Positions 13,731-23,606 are shown, numbered from the stretch's first letter. The stretch: 53,606 nucleotides of DNA from SIG440 sp045587485 (GCA_045587485.1 JAZNCI010000081.1:1-53606), one strand, 5' to 3'. The notes: generated by a model from the sequence alone, not told the origin. Numbers and translations are program-made.

Positions 13731-15778
13731 ACCTTTTCTTCCCTTCTCTTTCGCATCTTCTGAGCAATAGAAACATACTCTTTTTCTCTTCTAGCATAGT
13801 TAAATCCTTCATATTTCAGACACTTATCCAAATGTCGCAGCGCAGAACATACATACTCCGATGCATCATTAACAAGGTGTTCAGCATCGAAACCAAAACT
13901 ATCCCCTAAAATATTAATTGTGTTCTTTACATTTACCGATGCAGAAATTAGCATAGCTTTAAGTGTAAAATCTGAGTTTTCATAGAGATTTGCGGTCATA
14001 ACAGGGCTTGACAACCTTGCCGCCATATCCTGCAATGTGACACCAACAAATCTTTTTTCATCACGGGCAAACTTATACTCTGTCGACAACATATCATAAA
14101 CTGTTGAAATGACCGCATTTTCAAAAAGCATTCTTTCTTCATCAGTCTTTCGCTGTGTGGCTATCCTTTCAGACTTTTCTTCTCTTTGAGTATCTGTTAT
14201 TTCTTTTAAAATCTGCTTTTCTTTTTTCCCGACTCCGTCCTTGCGATTTAATTTACGTTTCATAGGCAACAGCTTTGACATACCCACTATGTCAAAATCT
14301 ATATACTTTCGTTCTGCATCAACGGCTGCAACCTTTATCTTTACACTGTCGCCAACAGTAAATGTATGCTTTGTTTTCAGTCCCGACATAGCAATTCCGT
14401 TTTCAGTCATAATATAAATATCGTCCTCCAAGGCTCGTGCAGGTACAAAACCCTCAACAGTATCTGGCAGCTCTACAAAAAATCCCGATGACAGTATGTG
14501 CGTGATAATGCCCTCATACCGCTCTCCGATTTTATCCTGCATATACTCTGCCTTTTTTACAGATTTCCATTCAAGCTCTGCGTCGGCTGCATTAATTTCT
14601 GTCACCGTTGCAGTAACTGCAGAGCTTACGGCAACCTCACTGAAATACTTTTTACGCTTTTCGGTCAACTCGCCCTTCAGACTTTCCTTTAATACTCTGT
14701 GCACTGCTACATCCGAATAACGCCTTATTGGTGATGTAAAATGACAGTAGGTATCAAATCCTAAACCAAAATGTCCCGCATTATTTTCGCTGTATTTTGC
14801 CTTTGCCATTGCCCGAAGCAGCAGATAGCTTACCACCTCTTTAATATCTGAACCCTCAACACTATTGAGAACCCGCTGAAAATCCTTGGGTTTCATATCG
14901 GTGCTGAACGAAAACTCCACTCCCAGCAAGGGCAAAATTTCGGCAAGACGTTCAATGCGCAACATATCTGGTCTTTGATGCACACGGTATACGCACGGCA
15001 ACCCCTTTGACGCCAGGTGTTTTGCTACAGTTACATTGCATATAAGCATAAACTCTTCGATAATTTTGTTTGAAATCGTGATATGATATCTTTCTACATT
15101 AACGGGCACACCATTTGAGTCAAGAGTAATTTTTGACTCGTGAGTTTCAAACTCAATCGACCCTTCTCTGACACGCTTTTTATTTAGAATTTCTGCCAGT
15201 TTTTTCATCATCTGCAGGGTAGAAACAAGTTCCTGATATTGAATACTAAGTTCATTGTCGCCCTCAAGGATTTTTGTTACATTTGCGTAAGTCATACGTG
15301 CAACAGACTTAATAAAACTATTGCATATTTCATAGCTTTTCACCTTGCCTCTGGGTGTTATTTCCATAAACACCGAAACTGTAAGCCGAACCTCATTGGG
15401 CTTTAAGCTGCACAGCTCGTTTGAAAGCTCAAAAGGCAGCATAGGAATAACCGTGTCAATAAGATATACACTTGTCCCGCGCGAAAAAGCCGCACGGTCA
15501 AGAGGAGAATTTTCGGTCACATAATGGGTTACATCCGCAATATGAACACCAAGGCAATAATTGCCGTTTTCAAGAATGTCTAAAGATACTGCATCATCAA
15601 AATCCTTGGCATCATCACCGTCAATGGTAAATATTAGTTTGTCGGTTAAATCCTTTCGTCCCGACAAATCCTCTCTGCTCACAGATTTCGGCATTTTCTC
15701 TGCCTGACGCACAGCCCCCGGCGGAAACTGAGGCATTATATGATATGCACTTAAAAGGTCAATAAATTTCATAAACAA
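13727..15778 (-). CDS. rnr: RNase R-type 3'-5' exoribonuclease lacking N-terminal domains
   Basis: 683 codons counted from TTG 15778 (ATG 15772 is also possible). The protein enters directly at the linker before the RNB domain (PQFPPGAVRQAEKMP, then FTIDGDDAKDFDDAVSL with the catalytic aspartates). The RNB domain is complete to about residue 420 and an S1 domain follows (about 425-510, GERYEGIITHILSSGFFVEL). The usual HTH and cold-shock domains are absent. Instead there is an unusual charged C-terminal extension of about 170 residues. The AAGGAGG site at about 15802-15810 is more than 30 bp from the first in-frame start and better placed for an out-of-frame TTG, suggesting a 5' deletion or frameshift. 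Downstream gene is the SDR. Confidence 0.8.
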   Translation of the reverse strand: MFMKFIDLLSAYHIMPQFPPGAVRQAEKMPKSVSREDLSGRKDLTDKLIFTIDGDDAKDFDDAVSLDILENGNYCLGVHIADVTHYVTENSPLDRAAFSRGTSVYLIDTVIPMLPFELSNELCSLKPNEVRLTVSVFMEITPRGKVKSYEICNSFIKSVARMTYANVTKILEGDNELSIQYQELVSTLQMMKKLAEILNKKRVREGSIEFETHESKITLDSNGVPVNVERYHITISNKIIEEFMLICNVTVAKHLASKGLPCVYRVHQRPDMLRIERLAEILPLLGVEFSFSTDMKPKDFQRVLNSVEGSDIKEVVSYLLLRAMAKAKYSENNAGHFGLGFDTYCHFTSPIRRYSDVAVHRVLKESLKGELTEKRKKYFSEVAVSSAVTATVTEINAADAELEWKSVKKAEYMQDKIGERYEGIITHILSSGFFVELPDTVEGFVPARALEDDIYIMTENGIAMSGLKTKHTFTVGDSVKIKVAAVDAERKYIDFDIVGMSKLLPMKRKLNRKDGVGKKEKQILKEITDTQREEKSERIATQRKTDEERMLFENAVISTVYDMLSTEYKFARDEKRFVGVTLQDMAARLSSPVMTANLYENSDFTLKAMLISASVNVKNTINILGDSFGFDAEHLVNDASEYVCSALRHLDKCLKYEGFNYARREKEYVSIAQKMRKRREEKV

Positions 15779-15855
15779 CGGCAGCTTTTCAAAAGATGCC
15801 CCTTCCCTCCTTTTTCTTTAGTTTATCCCGAAATAATTATAATATTTATATGATA

Positions 15856-15888
15856 CAAAAACCGCTCCACTATGTGTTGGAGCGGTTT
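15856..15888 (-). terminator. Terminator downstream of secG
   Basis: Stem AAACCGCTCCA (15859-15869) / TGGAGCGGTTT (15878-15888) with a T tract on the minus strand. It separates secG from the RNase R gene. Confidence 0.8.
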
Positions 15889-15908
15889 ATATAGCAATTA
15901 ATTATCGT

Positions 15909-16208
15909 TTATTCAGCTGTTGTCTCGGTCTGCTGTACAGGATTTTCTGTAACAGGTGCATCTGCTTTGTTGCTGTTTGTTGACAATACTGCAAGAGCAA
16001 TTGAACTTATAACAAAAAGAGCCGCAACTACAACTGTAACTTTTTTAAGAACGCCGTCGATTGTTCTACCCTTGTTCTTTCCAAAGAATGTTTCAGCTCC
16101 GCCTGCGATTGCTCCTGAAAGCCCCTGCTGCTTGCCGTGTTGCATAAGAACAGTGACAATAAGAATAATAGAAATAATAACATGAATAATAATCAAAGCT
16201 GTCTTCAT
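15909..16208 (-). CDS. secG: Preprotein translocase subunit SecG
   Basis: 99 aa. Two membrane helices (residues 1-20 and about 50-72) flank a conserved loop with LMQHGKQQGLSGAIAGGAET, the SecG signature. The C-terminus is a polar tail rich in Thr, Glu and Asn, longer than in most family members. SecG assists SecYE in protein export. ATG follows TAGGAGGAAATT. It lies between ftsZ and the RNase R gene, the latter a common partner in Firmicutes. Confidence 0.93.
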   Translation of the reverse strand: MKTALIIIHVIISIILIVTVLMQHGKQQGLSGAIAGGAETFFGKNKGRTIDGVLKKVTVVVAALFVISSIALAVLSTNSNKADAPVTENPVQQTETTAE

Positions 16209-16245
16209 TTTAATTTCCTCCTAAATAAATATATCAAATAAACTC

Positions 16246-17466
16246 TTAGTCCTGATTTTTACGCAGGAAAACAGGAACGTCAATTCCGTCATCCTCGCTC
16301 ACCTTGTTTGCCTTGGTGTAGAAATTAGACTTTTCTTCAGGTGTAGAAAATACGGGTGTTGCAGGAGTTTCGTCAAAAACAGCCTCTGTCTTCTTTTCGC
16401 CGATTTCCTCCATCATTGATTCAAAAATACCTTTTGCAGTTGTATCAGCAAAAGGAGATGTTTCTTCTTTCGCAACCGCTTCAGTCTTAGCCCTCACAGG
16501 TGTCGAACCAGTTGCACCGTTAAAGCCAGTAGCAATAACAGTAACCTGAATTTCATCACCGAGAGTTTCGTCAATGATTGCACCGAGAATAATGTTTGCA
16601 TCGCTGTCTGCCGCCTCGGTTATAAGTTGTGAAGCTGTCTGGATTTCAAGGATACCCAAATTGCTGCCGCCAGTAACATTAAGAATAACGCCCTTAGCAC
16701 CCTTGATTGATGTTTCAAGCAAGGGGCTGTTGATAGCCTTTGCTGCTGCATCGTGAGCACGGTTTTCGCCGGTAGCCTTGCCGATACCCATATGAGCATA
16801 ACCTGTATTTTTCATAATAGTCTTAACACCTGCAAAGCCAAGACTGATAAGACCAGGGCTTGAAATCAGGTCAGAAATACCCTGTACACCTTGTCTTAGA
16901 ACATCGTCCGCTGCCTTAAATGAATCAGTAAGTGTTGTTTTAGTTTCTGCAATTTCAAGCAGCTTGTCGTTGGGGATAACAACCAGTGTATCAACCGAAT
17001 TTTTAAGCTCTTCAATGCCTGCAGCGGCATTCTTTGCACGGGTTGCACCTTCAAACCAGAACGGCTTTGTAACAATACCCACAGTAAGTATACCCAACTC
17101 TCTTGCAATTTCTGCAACAACAGGAGCCGCACCGGTACCTGTGCCGCCGCCCATACCTGCAGTAACAAACACCATATCTGCATCCTGGATTGCAAGGGCA
17201 ATTTCGTCACGGCTTTCTTCTGCCGCCTTTGCACCAACTTCAGGAACTGCACCTGCGCCAAGTCCCTTTGTCAGCTTTGCACCAATCTGAATTTTTTGAG
17301 TAGCCTTAGAAAGTGTTAAATCTTGCTTATCTGTATTTACTGCGATAAATTCCACACACTGAACTTCTGCTTCAATCATTCTGTTTACGGCGTTATTTCC
17401 GCCGCCGCCAACACCGACAACTTTTATTTTAGCCGGTCCTGCTGTTTCAGTATCAAACTCAAACAA
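16246..17466 (-). CDS. ftsZ: Cell division GTPase FtsZ
   Basis: 406 aa. Tubulin-like GTPase forming the division ring. Visible are VGVGGGGNNAV near residue 17, the tubulin signature AGMGGGTGTGAAP near 105, the T7 loop region (DNKD-like NDKLLEIA upstream, KAADDVLRQGVQGISDLI) and the conserved C-terminal peptide IDVPVFLRK for FtsA/SepF/EzrA-type partners. Start is TTG 17466, seven bases after AGGAGG. No ftsA lies upstream; the neighbours are sbp and DUF881 genes upstream and secG downstream. Confidence 0.97.
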   Translation of the reverse strand: MFEFDTETAGPAKIKVVGVGGGGNNAVNRMIEAEVQCVEFIAVNTDKQDLTLSKATQKIQIGAKLTKGLGAGAVPEVGAKAAEESRDEIALAIQDADMVFVTAGMGGGTGTGAAPVVAEIARELGILTVGIVTKPFWFEGATRAKNAAAGIEELKNSVDTLVVIPNDKLLEIAETKTTLTDSFKAADDVLRQGVQGISDLISSPGLISLGFAGVKTIMKNTGYAHMGIGKATGENRAHDAAAKAINSPLLETSIKGAKGVILNVTGGSNLGILEIQTASQLITEAADSDANIILGAIIDETLGDEIQVTVIATGFNGATGSTPVRAKTEAVAKEETSPFADTTAKGIFESMMEEIGEKKTEAVFDETPATPVFSTPEEKSNFYTKANKVSEDDGIDVPVFLRKNQD

Positions 17467-17626
17467 AGTAATTCCTCCTATCCTTTAGAGCTTGTCCGCA
17501 AATAGCCAGACAAATATCCTTCAACGGTCACAATAGTCAATATCTGCCGCTCTTTTATATTCTGTTTTATATGTAAAAATTCATTTTCTCTTTATAAAAA
17601 AAGATACTTTCCCACATATACATTTT

Positions 17627-17655
17627 ATTTTAGCATTTAATTTTAATTCTGTCAA
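17627..17655 (-). promoter_or_regulatory. ftsZ promoter
   Basis: Minus strand: TTGACA (17655-17650), 17 bp, TAAAAT (17632-17627). The resulting leader is about 155 nt and contains a small TTGTC/GGACAA hairpin but no riboswitch that I recognise. Confidence 0.7.
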
Positions 17656-17701
17656 GAGAAAAACACTTTATTTTCAAAGGTTTTCTTTAAAAAGAAAAAT
17701 A

Positions 17702-18154
17702 CTACTCCTGGCTTTTAGCGTCTTTTTCACATTTTTCATCCACATTGCTTTCATTGTTTTGTTCCGATACGGCTTCTTTAAGTGCAAGACGAGCAAGCCG
17801 TTCCTTTTCTCTTGCTCTGCGTTCAAAATATATATCAAATGTTATTCTGCGGATTGAAGCCATATTATTGAATATCCTTACACCAAAAACAATGATTGCC
17901 GCAAAATAAAGGCTGATGCCCAGAAGGTCGCCCATATAAGTAAGCAGCATCGCAAGAATAGCATTGGAAACAAGCCCTATCATAAACACATTCAAATTAA
18001 ACTTTTTATTGAGATTTGCAAGCAAAGCGCCAAACACCGAATCAAGTGCCGCAACAATGGCAACTGCAACATAAATAAGTGCCGATGAGTTGAGGTTGTA
18101 TGGAATTATCAATCCCATCAAAACACCCAATACTCCCGCTGTAATATAAATCAT
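17702..18154 (-). CDS. sbp: Small basic protein Sbp family (DUF1290) membrane protein
   Basis: 150 aa. Three to four membrane helices in the first 110 residues (GVLGVLMGLIIPY, ALIYVAVAIVAALDSVFGAL, NAILAMLLTYMGDLLG), then a charged tail. The motif ALDSVFGALLANL is conserved in Sbp/YlxI-type proteins encoded next to division genes in Firmicutes. The function is not established. The stop-start overlap with the DUF881 gene shows co-translation. The acidic tail of about 35 residues is longer than usual. Confidence 0.85.
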   Translation of the reverse strand: MIYITAGVLGVLMGLIIPYNLNSSALIYVAVAIVAALDSVFGALLANLNKKFNLNVFMIGLVSNAILAMLLTYMGDLLGISLYFAAIIVFGVRIFNNMASIRRITFDIYFERRAREKERLARLALKEAVSEQNNESNVDEKCEKDAKSQE

Positions 18155-18903
18155 TATTCTGTCACCTCCGGCTCAACCGCTTGTGCAAACTTAAAGGTTC
18201 CTGCACCTGTATATTTTTTTATAAGAAGCTTGTTGCTCTTTTTTATGGCCACGTCAATTCCGTAAAAACCTGCTTCATCAATGGCTCCGCCAGGCATTCT
18301 TAATGCATTTTCCAACGTGTCAGGATTACCTATTGCCTTTATTTCAAAAGGTGCCGCAAGTTTTGTATTATTTATGCTTACCGTGGGTCCCGCACAGCGT
18401 ATCTCACTTGTTGCCAAAATCCTTTCGTTATTTATCGAAAGCGCCTCGGCTCCTGATGCACGAAGCTCATTAAGAATAGTTAGCAAATAAGTATCGTGAA
18501 CAATACCATACCCATCATCGTACAATACCGAATTGGGATTTTGTGCCGCACCATCTTTAATCACAACAATAATTCCACTGCCCTGAACATCTGTCAGACC
18601 TGCAATTGTTTCGGCGCGGTTGAGTTCTTCCCTCAATATCTTTGTGGCGCCGCCGCTTTCAGATACTTGTTCTCTGTATTTTGCAAGGTCATTTTGCAAC
18701 TGAACAATCTGTTGCAGCAAATCCTCGTTTTTCTCCATTTCGGTTTTCAAATCGGTCTGCAGTGTTTCAACACGGTTTGACATCTGCCCAGCAACCGCAT
18801 TGGTTTTCTTTACACCCTTAATCTGCCAGGTTATGGCAAACACCACAATAAAAACCATCACCGCCATTGATATCTGGAATTTTTGTTTTTTATTCATTCT
18901 CAT
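18154..18903 (-). CDS. DUF881 family protein (YlxW/YlxX-like)
   Basis: 249 aa. One N-terminal membrane helix (about 10-28), a coiled coil (about 40-80, LKTEMEKNEDLLQQIVQLQ) and the extracytoplasmic DUF881 domain (about 95-240, GSGIIVVIKDG, LRASGAEALSINNERI, IRCAGPTVSIN). Proteins of this family are encoded between divIB and ftsZ in many Firmicutes; their function is unknown but a division role is presumed. ATG 18903 and ATG 18897 are both possible starts. Confidence 0.85.
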   Translation of the reverse strand: MRMNKKQKFQISMAVMVFIVVFAITWQIKGVKKTNAVAGQMSNRVETLQTDLKTEMEKNEDLLQQIVQLQNDLAKYREQVSESGGATKILREELNRAETIAGLTDVQGSGIIVVIKDGAAQNPNSVLYDDGYGIVHDTYLLTILNELRASGAEALSINNERILATSEIRCAGPTVSINNTKLAAPFEIKAIGNPDTLENALRMPGGAIDEAGFYGIDVAIKKSNKLLIKKYTGAGTFKFAQAVEPEVTE

Positions 18904-18920
18904 TCTATATGCATCCTCTT

Positions 18921-19871
18921 TTATTGATTTTCTGTATTTTCCTTTTTTTCGGGATAGGTCTTTTCATCCTCCGGTGGCTTTTCATTTGTTTCCTCTTCAT
19001 TAATTTCCGCATTGGATGCGGTTTCTTCTTTTTTATCATTTGGGTTTTCACGAGGTCCTACATAGAGCTTGTCGCCACGATAGTCAAAGAGAGCCTTCTC
19101 ATATTCAGATATATTTTGTTCAATAACCTTTTTGCAAAATTTCAGTTTGTACTCCATATTGTCATAACTACCCAACAGCATATGCAAACGATTTTCATAT
19201 TCCAACTGCAAATCAGACAAATCAACAAAGCTAATGTAATTTATTTTGTCAAGCATTTCAAGCCGTGAAAGGATTTCCATACATTCAAACATTTTACCGG
19301 CTCTTGCGTCATCTTCTGCAGCAATTCTCTCACCGGGCTTTGCTGATGCAATTTCAATTCCTTCAATTCTTGCAACTTCCGAAATATCCTTTGCTTCCTC
19401 GCCCTGAAGAACCTTTATAATATGCCCTTTTAAATCAATCATCAAAAAGCGTGATTCATGCTCAGCATATGCCACAGGCTTTGCTTCTTTAACCAAAATT
19501 TTAATCTTGTCAGGAAAAACTCTGCGAATGTTTACCTCGGCAATCTCGGGATTTTCTGCAAGGCGTTTTTTTACAGCACGAATGTTGGTTGTAAAAATGT
19601 TGTTTCCATTTTGAACCTGTGCCAACTGCAAAATTTCGGCCTCGGTCATAGTTTGCTGACCAACACAGTATACAGTTTTTACATTAAATAAGGGAGCTTT
19701 AAGCACAACCGCAATCATACCAACACACGCAAGAAGAAATATAAAAACTGTCATTCGCCGCTTTATACGGCTTTTGCGTTTTTCCTTCATCATACTGCGT
19801 TTAATGCGTTCGTTATCCTCAACCGGGATGCTTTCGGTTTTTGCTTTTTCAGTTTTTTTTACAATTTTCAC
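18921..19871 (-). CDS. divIB: Cell division protein FtsQ/DivIB
   Basis: 316 aa. Basic cytoplasmic segment, one membrane helix (about residues 40-62), POTRA domain (LFNVKTVYCVGQQTMTEAEI), then the beta domain and a charged C-terminal tail rich in Glu, Asn and Lys. It stabilises the FtsL/FtsB-type complex at the septum. GTG 19871 is selected because AAAGGAGA lies 7 bp upstream; the open frame extends to GTG 19904 but would include that ribosome site. Neighbours are murA and the DUF881 gene. Confidence 0.88.
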   Translation of the reverse strand: MKIVKKTEKAKTESIPVEDNERIKRSMMKEKRKSRIKRRMTVFIFLLACVGMIAVVLKAPLFNVKTVYCVGQQTMTEAEILQLAQVQNGNNIFTTNIRAVKKRLAENPEIAEVNIRRVFPDKIKILVKEAKPVAYAEHESRFLMIDLKGHIIKVLQGEEAKDISEVARIEGIEIASAKPGERIAAEDDARAGKMFECMEILSRLEMLDKINYISFVDLSDLQLEYENRLHMLLGSYDNMEYKLKFCKKVIEQNISEYEKALFDYRGDKLYVGPRENPNDKKEETASNAEINEEETNEKPPEDEKTYPEKKENTENQ

Positions 19872-19933
19872 CGAATATTCTCCTTTCCCAAGACTTGTCC
19901 GCACAAGCCGCTATGCGTGTGCATAGCAGTGCA

Positions 19934-21184
19934 TTATTTTCGTTTTATAGATGCGCCCAAAGACGAAAACACATCTTCGATATGTTCATAGCCACGGTCA
20001 ATATGATGAACTCCTGAAATCTCTGTGTCACCGATAGCAGATAGCCCTGCAATCACAAGTGCCGCACCACCACGCAAATCTCCTGCACATATTTTTGCCC
20101 CCTGAATATAGTTGCATCCCGTAACCGCCGCAAGCCGTCCATCTACAATTATATCTGCTCCCATTTTTATAAGCTCGGGAACATGCTTGTATCTGCTTTC
20201 AAAAATATTCTCCACGAAAACTGTTGTACCATCAGCAGTGGCAAGTGCTGACATAAACAAAGCCTGTGCATCTGTGGGAAATCCGGGATATGGGGATGTC
20301 ATAATCTTGCCCAGACCCCGTGGCCTTTCACTACACTTAATACGCACATAATCCTTGCCATCAGTAACAATACACCCCGTATCCCTGAGCATTGAAAGAA
20401 TCAGCCGTATATGCTCTGCATTTATGTTTTTAAGAACAACATCTCCGCCACAGCAGGCAACTGCACAGGCACAGGTAGCCGCAAAAATTCTGTCGGAAAT
20501 TATATTATACTCTACTTTTTGTAATTTTTCAACACCTATTATGCGAATTATTTCAGAACCTGCCCCAAAAATTTTTGCACCCATTGCATTAAGAAAATTC
20601 TGCAGGTCAACAATTTCAGGCTCACGAGCCGCATTTGTGATTACTGTTTCGCCCTTTGAAATTGCTGTAAGCAGCATAATATTTTCGGTTGCACCCACGC
20701 TTGGAAACAGTAAATTTATTGTTGTCGGCTTTATCTCATCCATTTTGCAATAAATATTTCCACCGATTTCCTCAACATTTACGCCCAACTGCCTGAATGC
20801 TTTAATGTGCAAATCGATGGGCCTTAAACCTATGGCACAACCACCGGGATATGAAATAACCGCCCTCTTTGCACGTGCAATCAGGGGGCCCAGAAACAGT
20901 ACCGATGACCGCATACTGCACATAAGTTCATTGGAAATCTCACACCTTTGTATACCAGCTGTATCAATAATCGCCGTGTGTCCGACATTCTCCGCACTGC
21001 CCCCGAGCTGCCTTATAATCTCAAGAGCAGCCGATGTGTCTGCCAACTCAGGGCAATTATGTATAACCGATTTATCCTCGTTTAAAATAGTTGCGGCAAG
21101 AATTGGCAGGACTGCATTCTTCGAGCCCTGAACATCAATCTCGCCGCTCAGTTTTTTTCCTCCGCAAATCAAAAGTCTGCTCAC
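19934..21184 (-). CDS. murA: UDP-N-acetylglucosamine 1-carboxyvinyltransferase
   Basis: 416 aa. First committed enzyme of peptidoglycan synthesis, transferring enolpyruvate to UDP-GlcNAc. Visible: the KNAVLPILAA start motif, active-site Cys in SYPGGCAIGLRPIDLH and the YPGFPTDAQALF loop. The Cys form is fosfomycin-sensitive in known enzymes. GTG 21184 follows GGAGGTG. It lies between murG and divIB in the division cluster. Confidence 0.95.
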   Translation of the reverse strand: MSRLLICGGKKLSGEIDVQGSKNAVLPILAATILNEDKSVIHNCPELADTSAALEIIRQLGGSAENVGHTAIIDTAGIQRCEISNELMCSMRSSVLFLGPLIARAKRAVISYPGGCAIGLRPIDLHIKAFRQLGVNVEEIGGNIYCKMDEIKPTTINLLFPSVGATENIMLLTAISKGETVITNAAREPEIVDLQNFLNAMGAKIFGAGSEIIRIIGVEKLQKVEYNIISDRIFAATCACAVACCGGDVVLKNINAEHIRLILSMLRDTGCIVTDGKDYVRIKCSERPRGLGKIMTSPYPGFPTDAQALFMSALATADGTTVFVENIFESRYKHVPELIKMGADIIVDGRLAAVTGCNYIQGAKICAGDLRGGAALVIAGLSAIGDTEISGVHHIDRGYEHIEDVFSSLGASIKRK

Positions 21185-21283
21185 CGTAACACCTCCGGAT
21201 TGAATTCATTTTGTATTGATTATATCTACATACTATGTAATTCTCCCCAAATGGTGTTACATAAATTTGCTATTCAGTTTTGG

Positions 21284-22396
21284 TCAATCCTTATGACTTA
21301 ACTCCTTTAATATCTTATATATCCGGTCTGTGGAATCAGGAATACCTATGCTTTTTGAGCCACGGCTCATTTTCTCAAGAACTCCGTCATCTTCAAGAAT
21401 ATGGGTGACAGCCGATGCCAGCTTATCCACACAAAGCTCACCTTCACGAATTACAACAGCTCCTCCTGATTTTTCAACAGCACGTGCGTTGTGTTCCTGA
21501 TGGTTGCCTGCTACATAAGGCGACGGTATCAGTATTGCAGCCTTGCCTAAGGCAGTCATCTCACTTACCGAGCCGCCTGAACGGGCAATTATAAGGTCTG
21601 CCGCATTAAGCGCCAAATCCATATCGTATATATATTCCGACACTCTCAGCTTTTTATATTTTTCAGGTTCTATCCCGTTTTTTCTGAAGCGTTCCATTAC
21701 CTTTTCATACTGATTGTTCTTTCCCGTGGACATAAGTATCTGATACTTCCCCTCCGGTACTATACGCGTTATCCAGTCGGTCGCAACCTCATTTATCTTT
21801 TCAGCACCAAGGCTGCCGCCAAATATCAAAATAACCTTTTCTTCACCAAGACCCAGCTTTGCCTTTGCAGAAGGCTGGCTCTCAGCCAGAATTGAAGGTC
21901 TTACAGGATTTCCTGTCACCTCAATGCGACGGGCTTTAGGAACAAAATCTGCTGCCTCTGCCATACTCAATGCCACAACATTGGCAAAACGTGACAAAAT
22001 TCTTATGGTAACTCCGGGATAGGCATTTGCCTCGTGAATAAGCGTAGGCAATTTCATTAATGACGCAGCAAACAACACGGGGCCCGTTACGTAGCCACCA
22101 GTGCCAACAACGACGTCTGGCTTAAAATCTTTTATAATTCTTCTTACACGTCCAATGCCGTCAAAAATCTCTCCAATCGTTTTTACGTTTTTAAAACTGA
22201 GCCTGCGTTCAAATCCGTGTATATTGATAAATTTTATCTCATAGCCCGACCGCGGAACAAGTGTGCTTTCCATTCCTCTTTCGGTTCCTATAAACAGAAA
22301 CTCACTCTCTGGTTCCTTTTCCTTTATATGGTTCGCAATCGCAACAGCAGGATTTACGTGCCCTGCAGTTCCGCCACCTGCAAATAAAATCCTCAT
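21284..22396 (-). CDS. murG: Lipid II-forming GlcNAc transferase MurG
   Basis: 370 aa, GT-B fold. Motifs: GGGTAGHVNPAVAIA at the start, GTGGYVTGPVLFAA, LIHEANAYPG, FGGSLGAEKIN and the donor-site RSGGSVSEMTALG. It adds GlcNAc to lipid I at the inner face of the membrane. It lies 19 bp after ftsW. Confidence 0.96.
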   Translation of the reverse strand: MRILFAGGGTAGHVNPAVAIANHIKEKEPESEFLFIGTERGMESTLVPRSGYEIKFINIHGFERRLSFKNVKTIGEIFDGIGRVRRIIKDFKPDVVVGTGGYVTGPVLFAASLMKLPTLIHEANAYPGVTIRILSRFANVVALSMAEAADFVPKARRIEVTGNPVRPSILAESQPSAKAKLGLGEEKVILIFGGSLGAEKINEVATDWITRIVPEGKYQILMSTGKNNQYEKVMERFRKNGIEPEKYKKLRVSEYIYDMDLALNAADLIIARSGGSVSEMTALGKAAILIPSPYVAGNHQEHNARAVEKSGGAVVIREGELCVDKLASAVTHILEDDGVLEKMSRGSKSIGIPDSTDRIYKILKELSHKD

Positions 22397-22415
22397 TCAG
22401 ATGCCGACCTTTCAT

Positions 22416-23606
22416 TTAATTTGAGTACTTTGACACATTCAGTACAATTCCCATCTCTGCCATCGTTATCGCAAGTGCCGTACCACCATAGCTGAAGAAA
22501 GGCAAAGGCATACCCGTAACCGGTATCGACGATGTTACAACCGCAATATTCACCAATGCCTGAATTGCAATAAGAGCTATAATTCCCGTTGCCAGAAGTG
22601 TTCCGAAAAGGTCGGGTGCTTTAAGTGCAATTTTTATACCCCTTGTGATAAGAAATATAAACATCAGTGAAACCAATATTGCCCCTAAAAGCCCGAATTC
22701 TTCGGCAAGAATTGAAAATATAAAGTCATTCTGCGGTTCAGGAATATTCAGATATTTTTGTCTGCTTTGTCCAAGACCTGCCCCAAAAATTCCGCCCGAG
22801 CCTATGGCATAAAGCGACTGAACAACCTGCCATCCCGAGCCCTGAATATCTTCAAAGGGGTCAAGAAATGAAAGCACGCGTGCCAGACGGTAAGGGGATT
22901 TGACAACTACAAGTATAAGCACAGGGATTGCCGGCAGACACAAGAGAATAAAATGCCATATTCTTGCCCCTGCCACAAACATCAGCAAAACACAGCTTGC
23001 CACAATCAGCATTGTACAACTAAAATGCGGTTCCATCATAATTATCATCGCAACAACACCAATAATAGCTATGTACATCAAAAATACGCCAAGGCTTTTA
23101 AGCTCCTTATAGTTTTTAGACAAGCTGTATGAAAAAAACACTATCATTGCAATTTTTGCAACCTCGGACGGCTGAAAATTTATGGGACCTATGTATATCC
23201 AGCGGCGTGCATCATTTATCTTTCTGCCAATCCCCGGAACAAGCACCAACAACAAAAGAAGAACACTGAGGCACAGAGCCGGAAAAGCCCACTTTTTCAG
23301 TTTCCGGTAGTCATAGTTTGCTGTAATAAACATACCTATGCTTCCCAGAATTGCCCACATAAACTGCTTTTTGAAATAATAAAAACTATCGTGATTTGTG
23401 GCTTCGCTTGCATAGGCGATAGGACTGCTGGCACTCAGCACCATAAGCAAACCGAATGTCAGCAATATATATACCGCCACCAGAAACTGAATATCCATTC
23501 CTTTGGCAGCCGCAGCAACATCACGCACCTTGGATGCGATAAAACCATTGCCGCCTTTATTCAATTTCCTTGGAGCTGCATTTCTTTTTGCCCGTTTCAT
23601 AATCAC
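22416..23606 (-). CDS. ftsW: SEDS-family peptidoglycan glycosyltransferase FtsW (or SpoVE)
   Basis: 396 aa. About ten membrane helices after a basic, Asn/Lys-rich N-terminus of about 30 residues. SEDS motifs are visible: INFQPSEVAKIA, HFSCTMLIV, GSGGIFGAGLGQSRQKY, PEPQNDFIFSILAEEFG and the C-terminal PVTGMPLPFFSYGGT. It polymerises glycan strands with the PASTA transpeptidase at 27531-29759. FtsW and SpoVE cannot be separated from sequence alone; the dcw position is usual for either. murD, normally between mraY and ftsW, is missing. Confidence 0.92.
   Translation of the reverse strand: MIMKRAKRNAAPRKLNKGGNGFIASKVRDVAAAAKGMDIQFLVAVYILLTFGLLMVLSASSPIAYASEATNHDSFYYFKKQFMWAILGSIGMFITANYDYRKLKKWAFPALCLSVLLLLLVLVPGIGRKINDARRWIYIGPINFQPSEVAKIAMIVFFSYSLSKNYKELKSLGVFLMYIAIIGVVAMIIMMEPHFSCTMLIVASCVLLMFVAGARIWHFILLCLPAIPVLILVVVKSPYRLARVLSFLDPFEDIQGSGWQVVQSLYAIGSGGIFGAGLGQSRQKYLNIPEPQNDFIFSILAEEFGLLGAILVSLMFIFLITRGIKIALKAPDLFGTLLATGIIALIAIQALVNIAVVTSSIPVTGMPLPFFSYGGTALAITMAEMGIVLNVSKYSN

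Noticed and set aside
17467..17520. Shared CTTGTCCGCA words near 17487 and 19893 as a dispersed repeat
   Set aside because: Only about 10 bp match; one lies in the ftsZ leader and the other before divIB, without further similarity.
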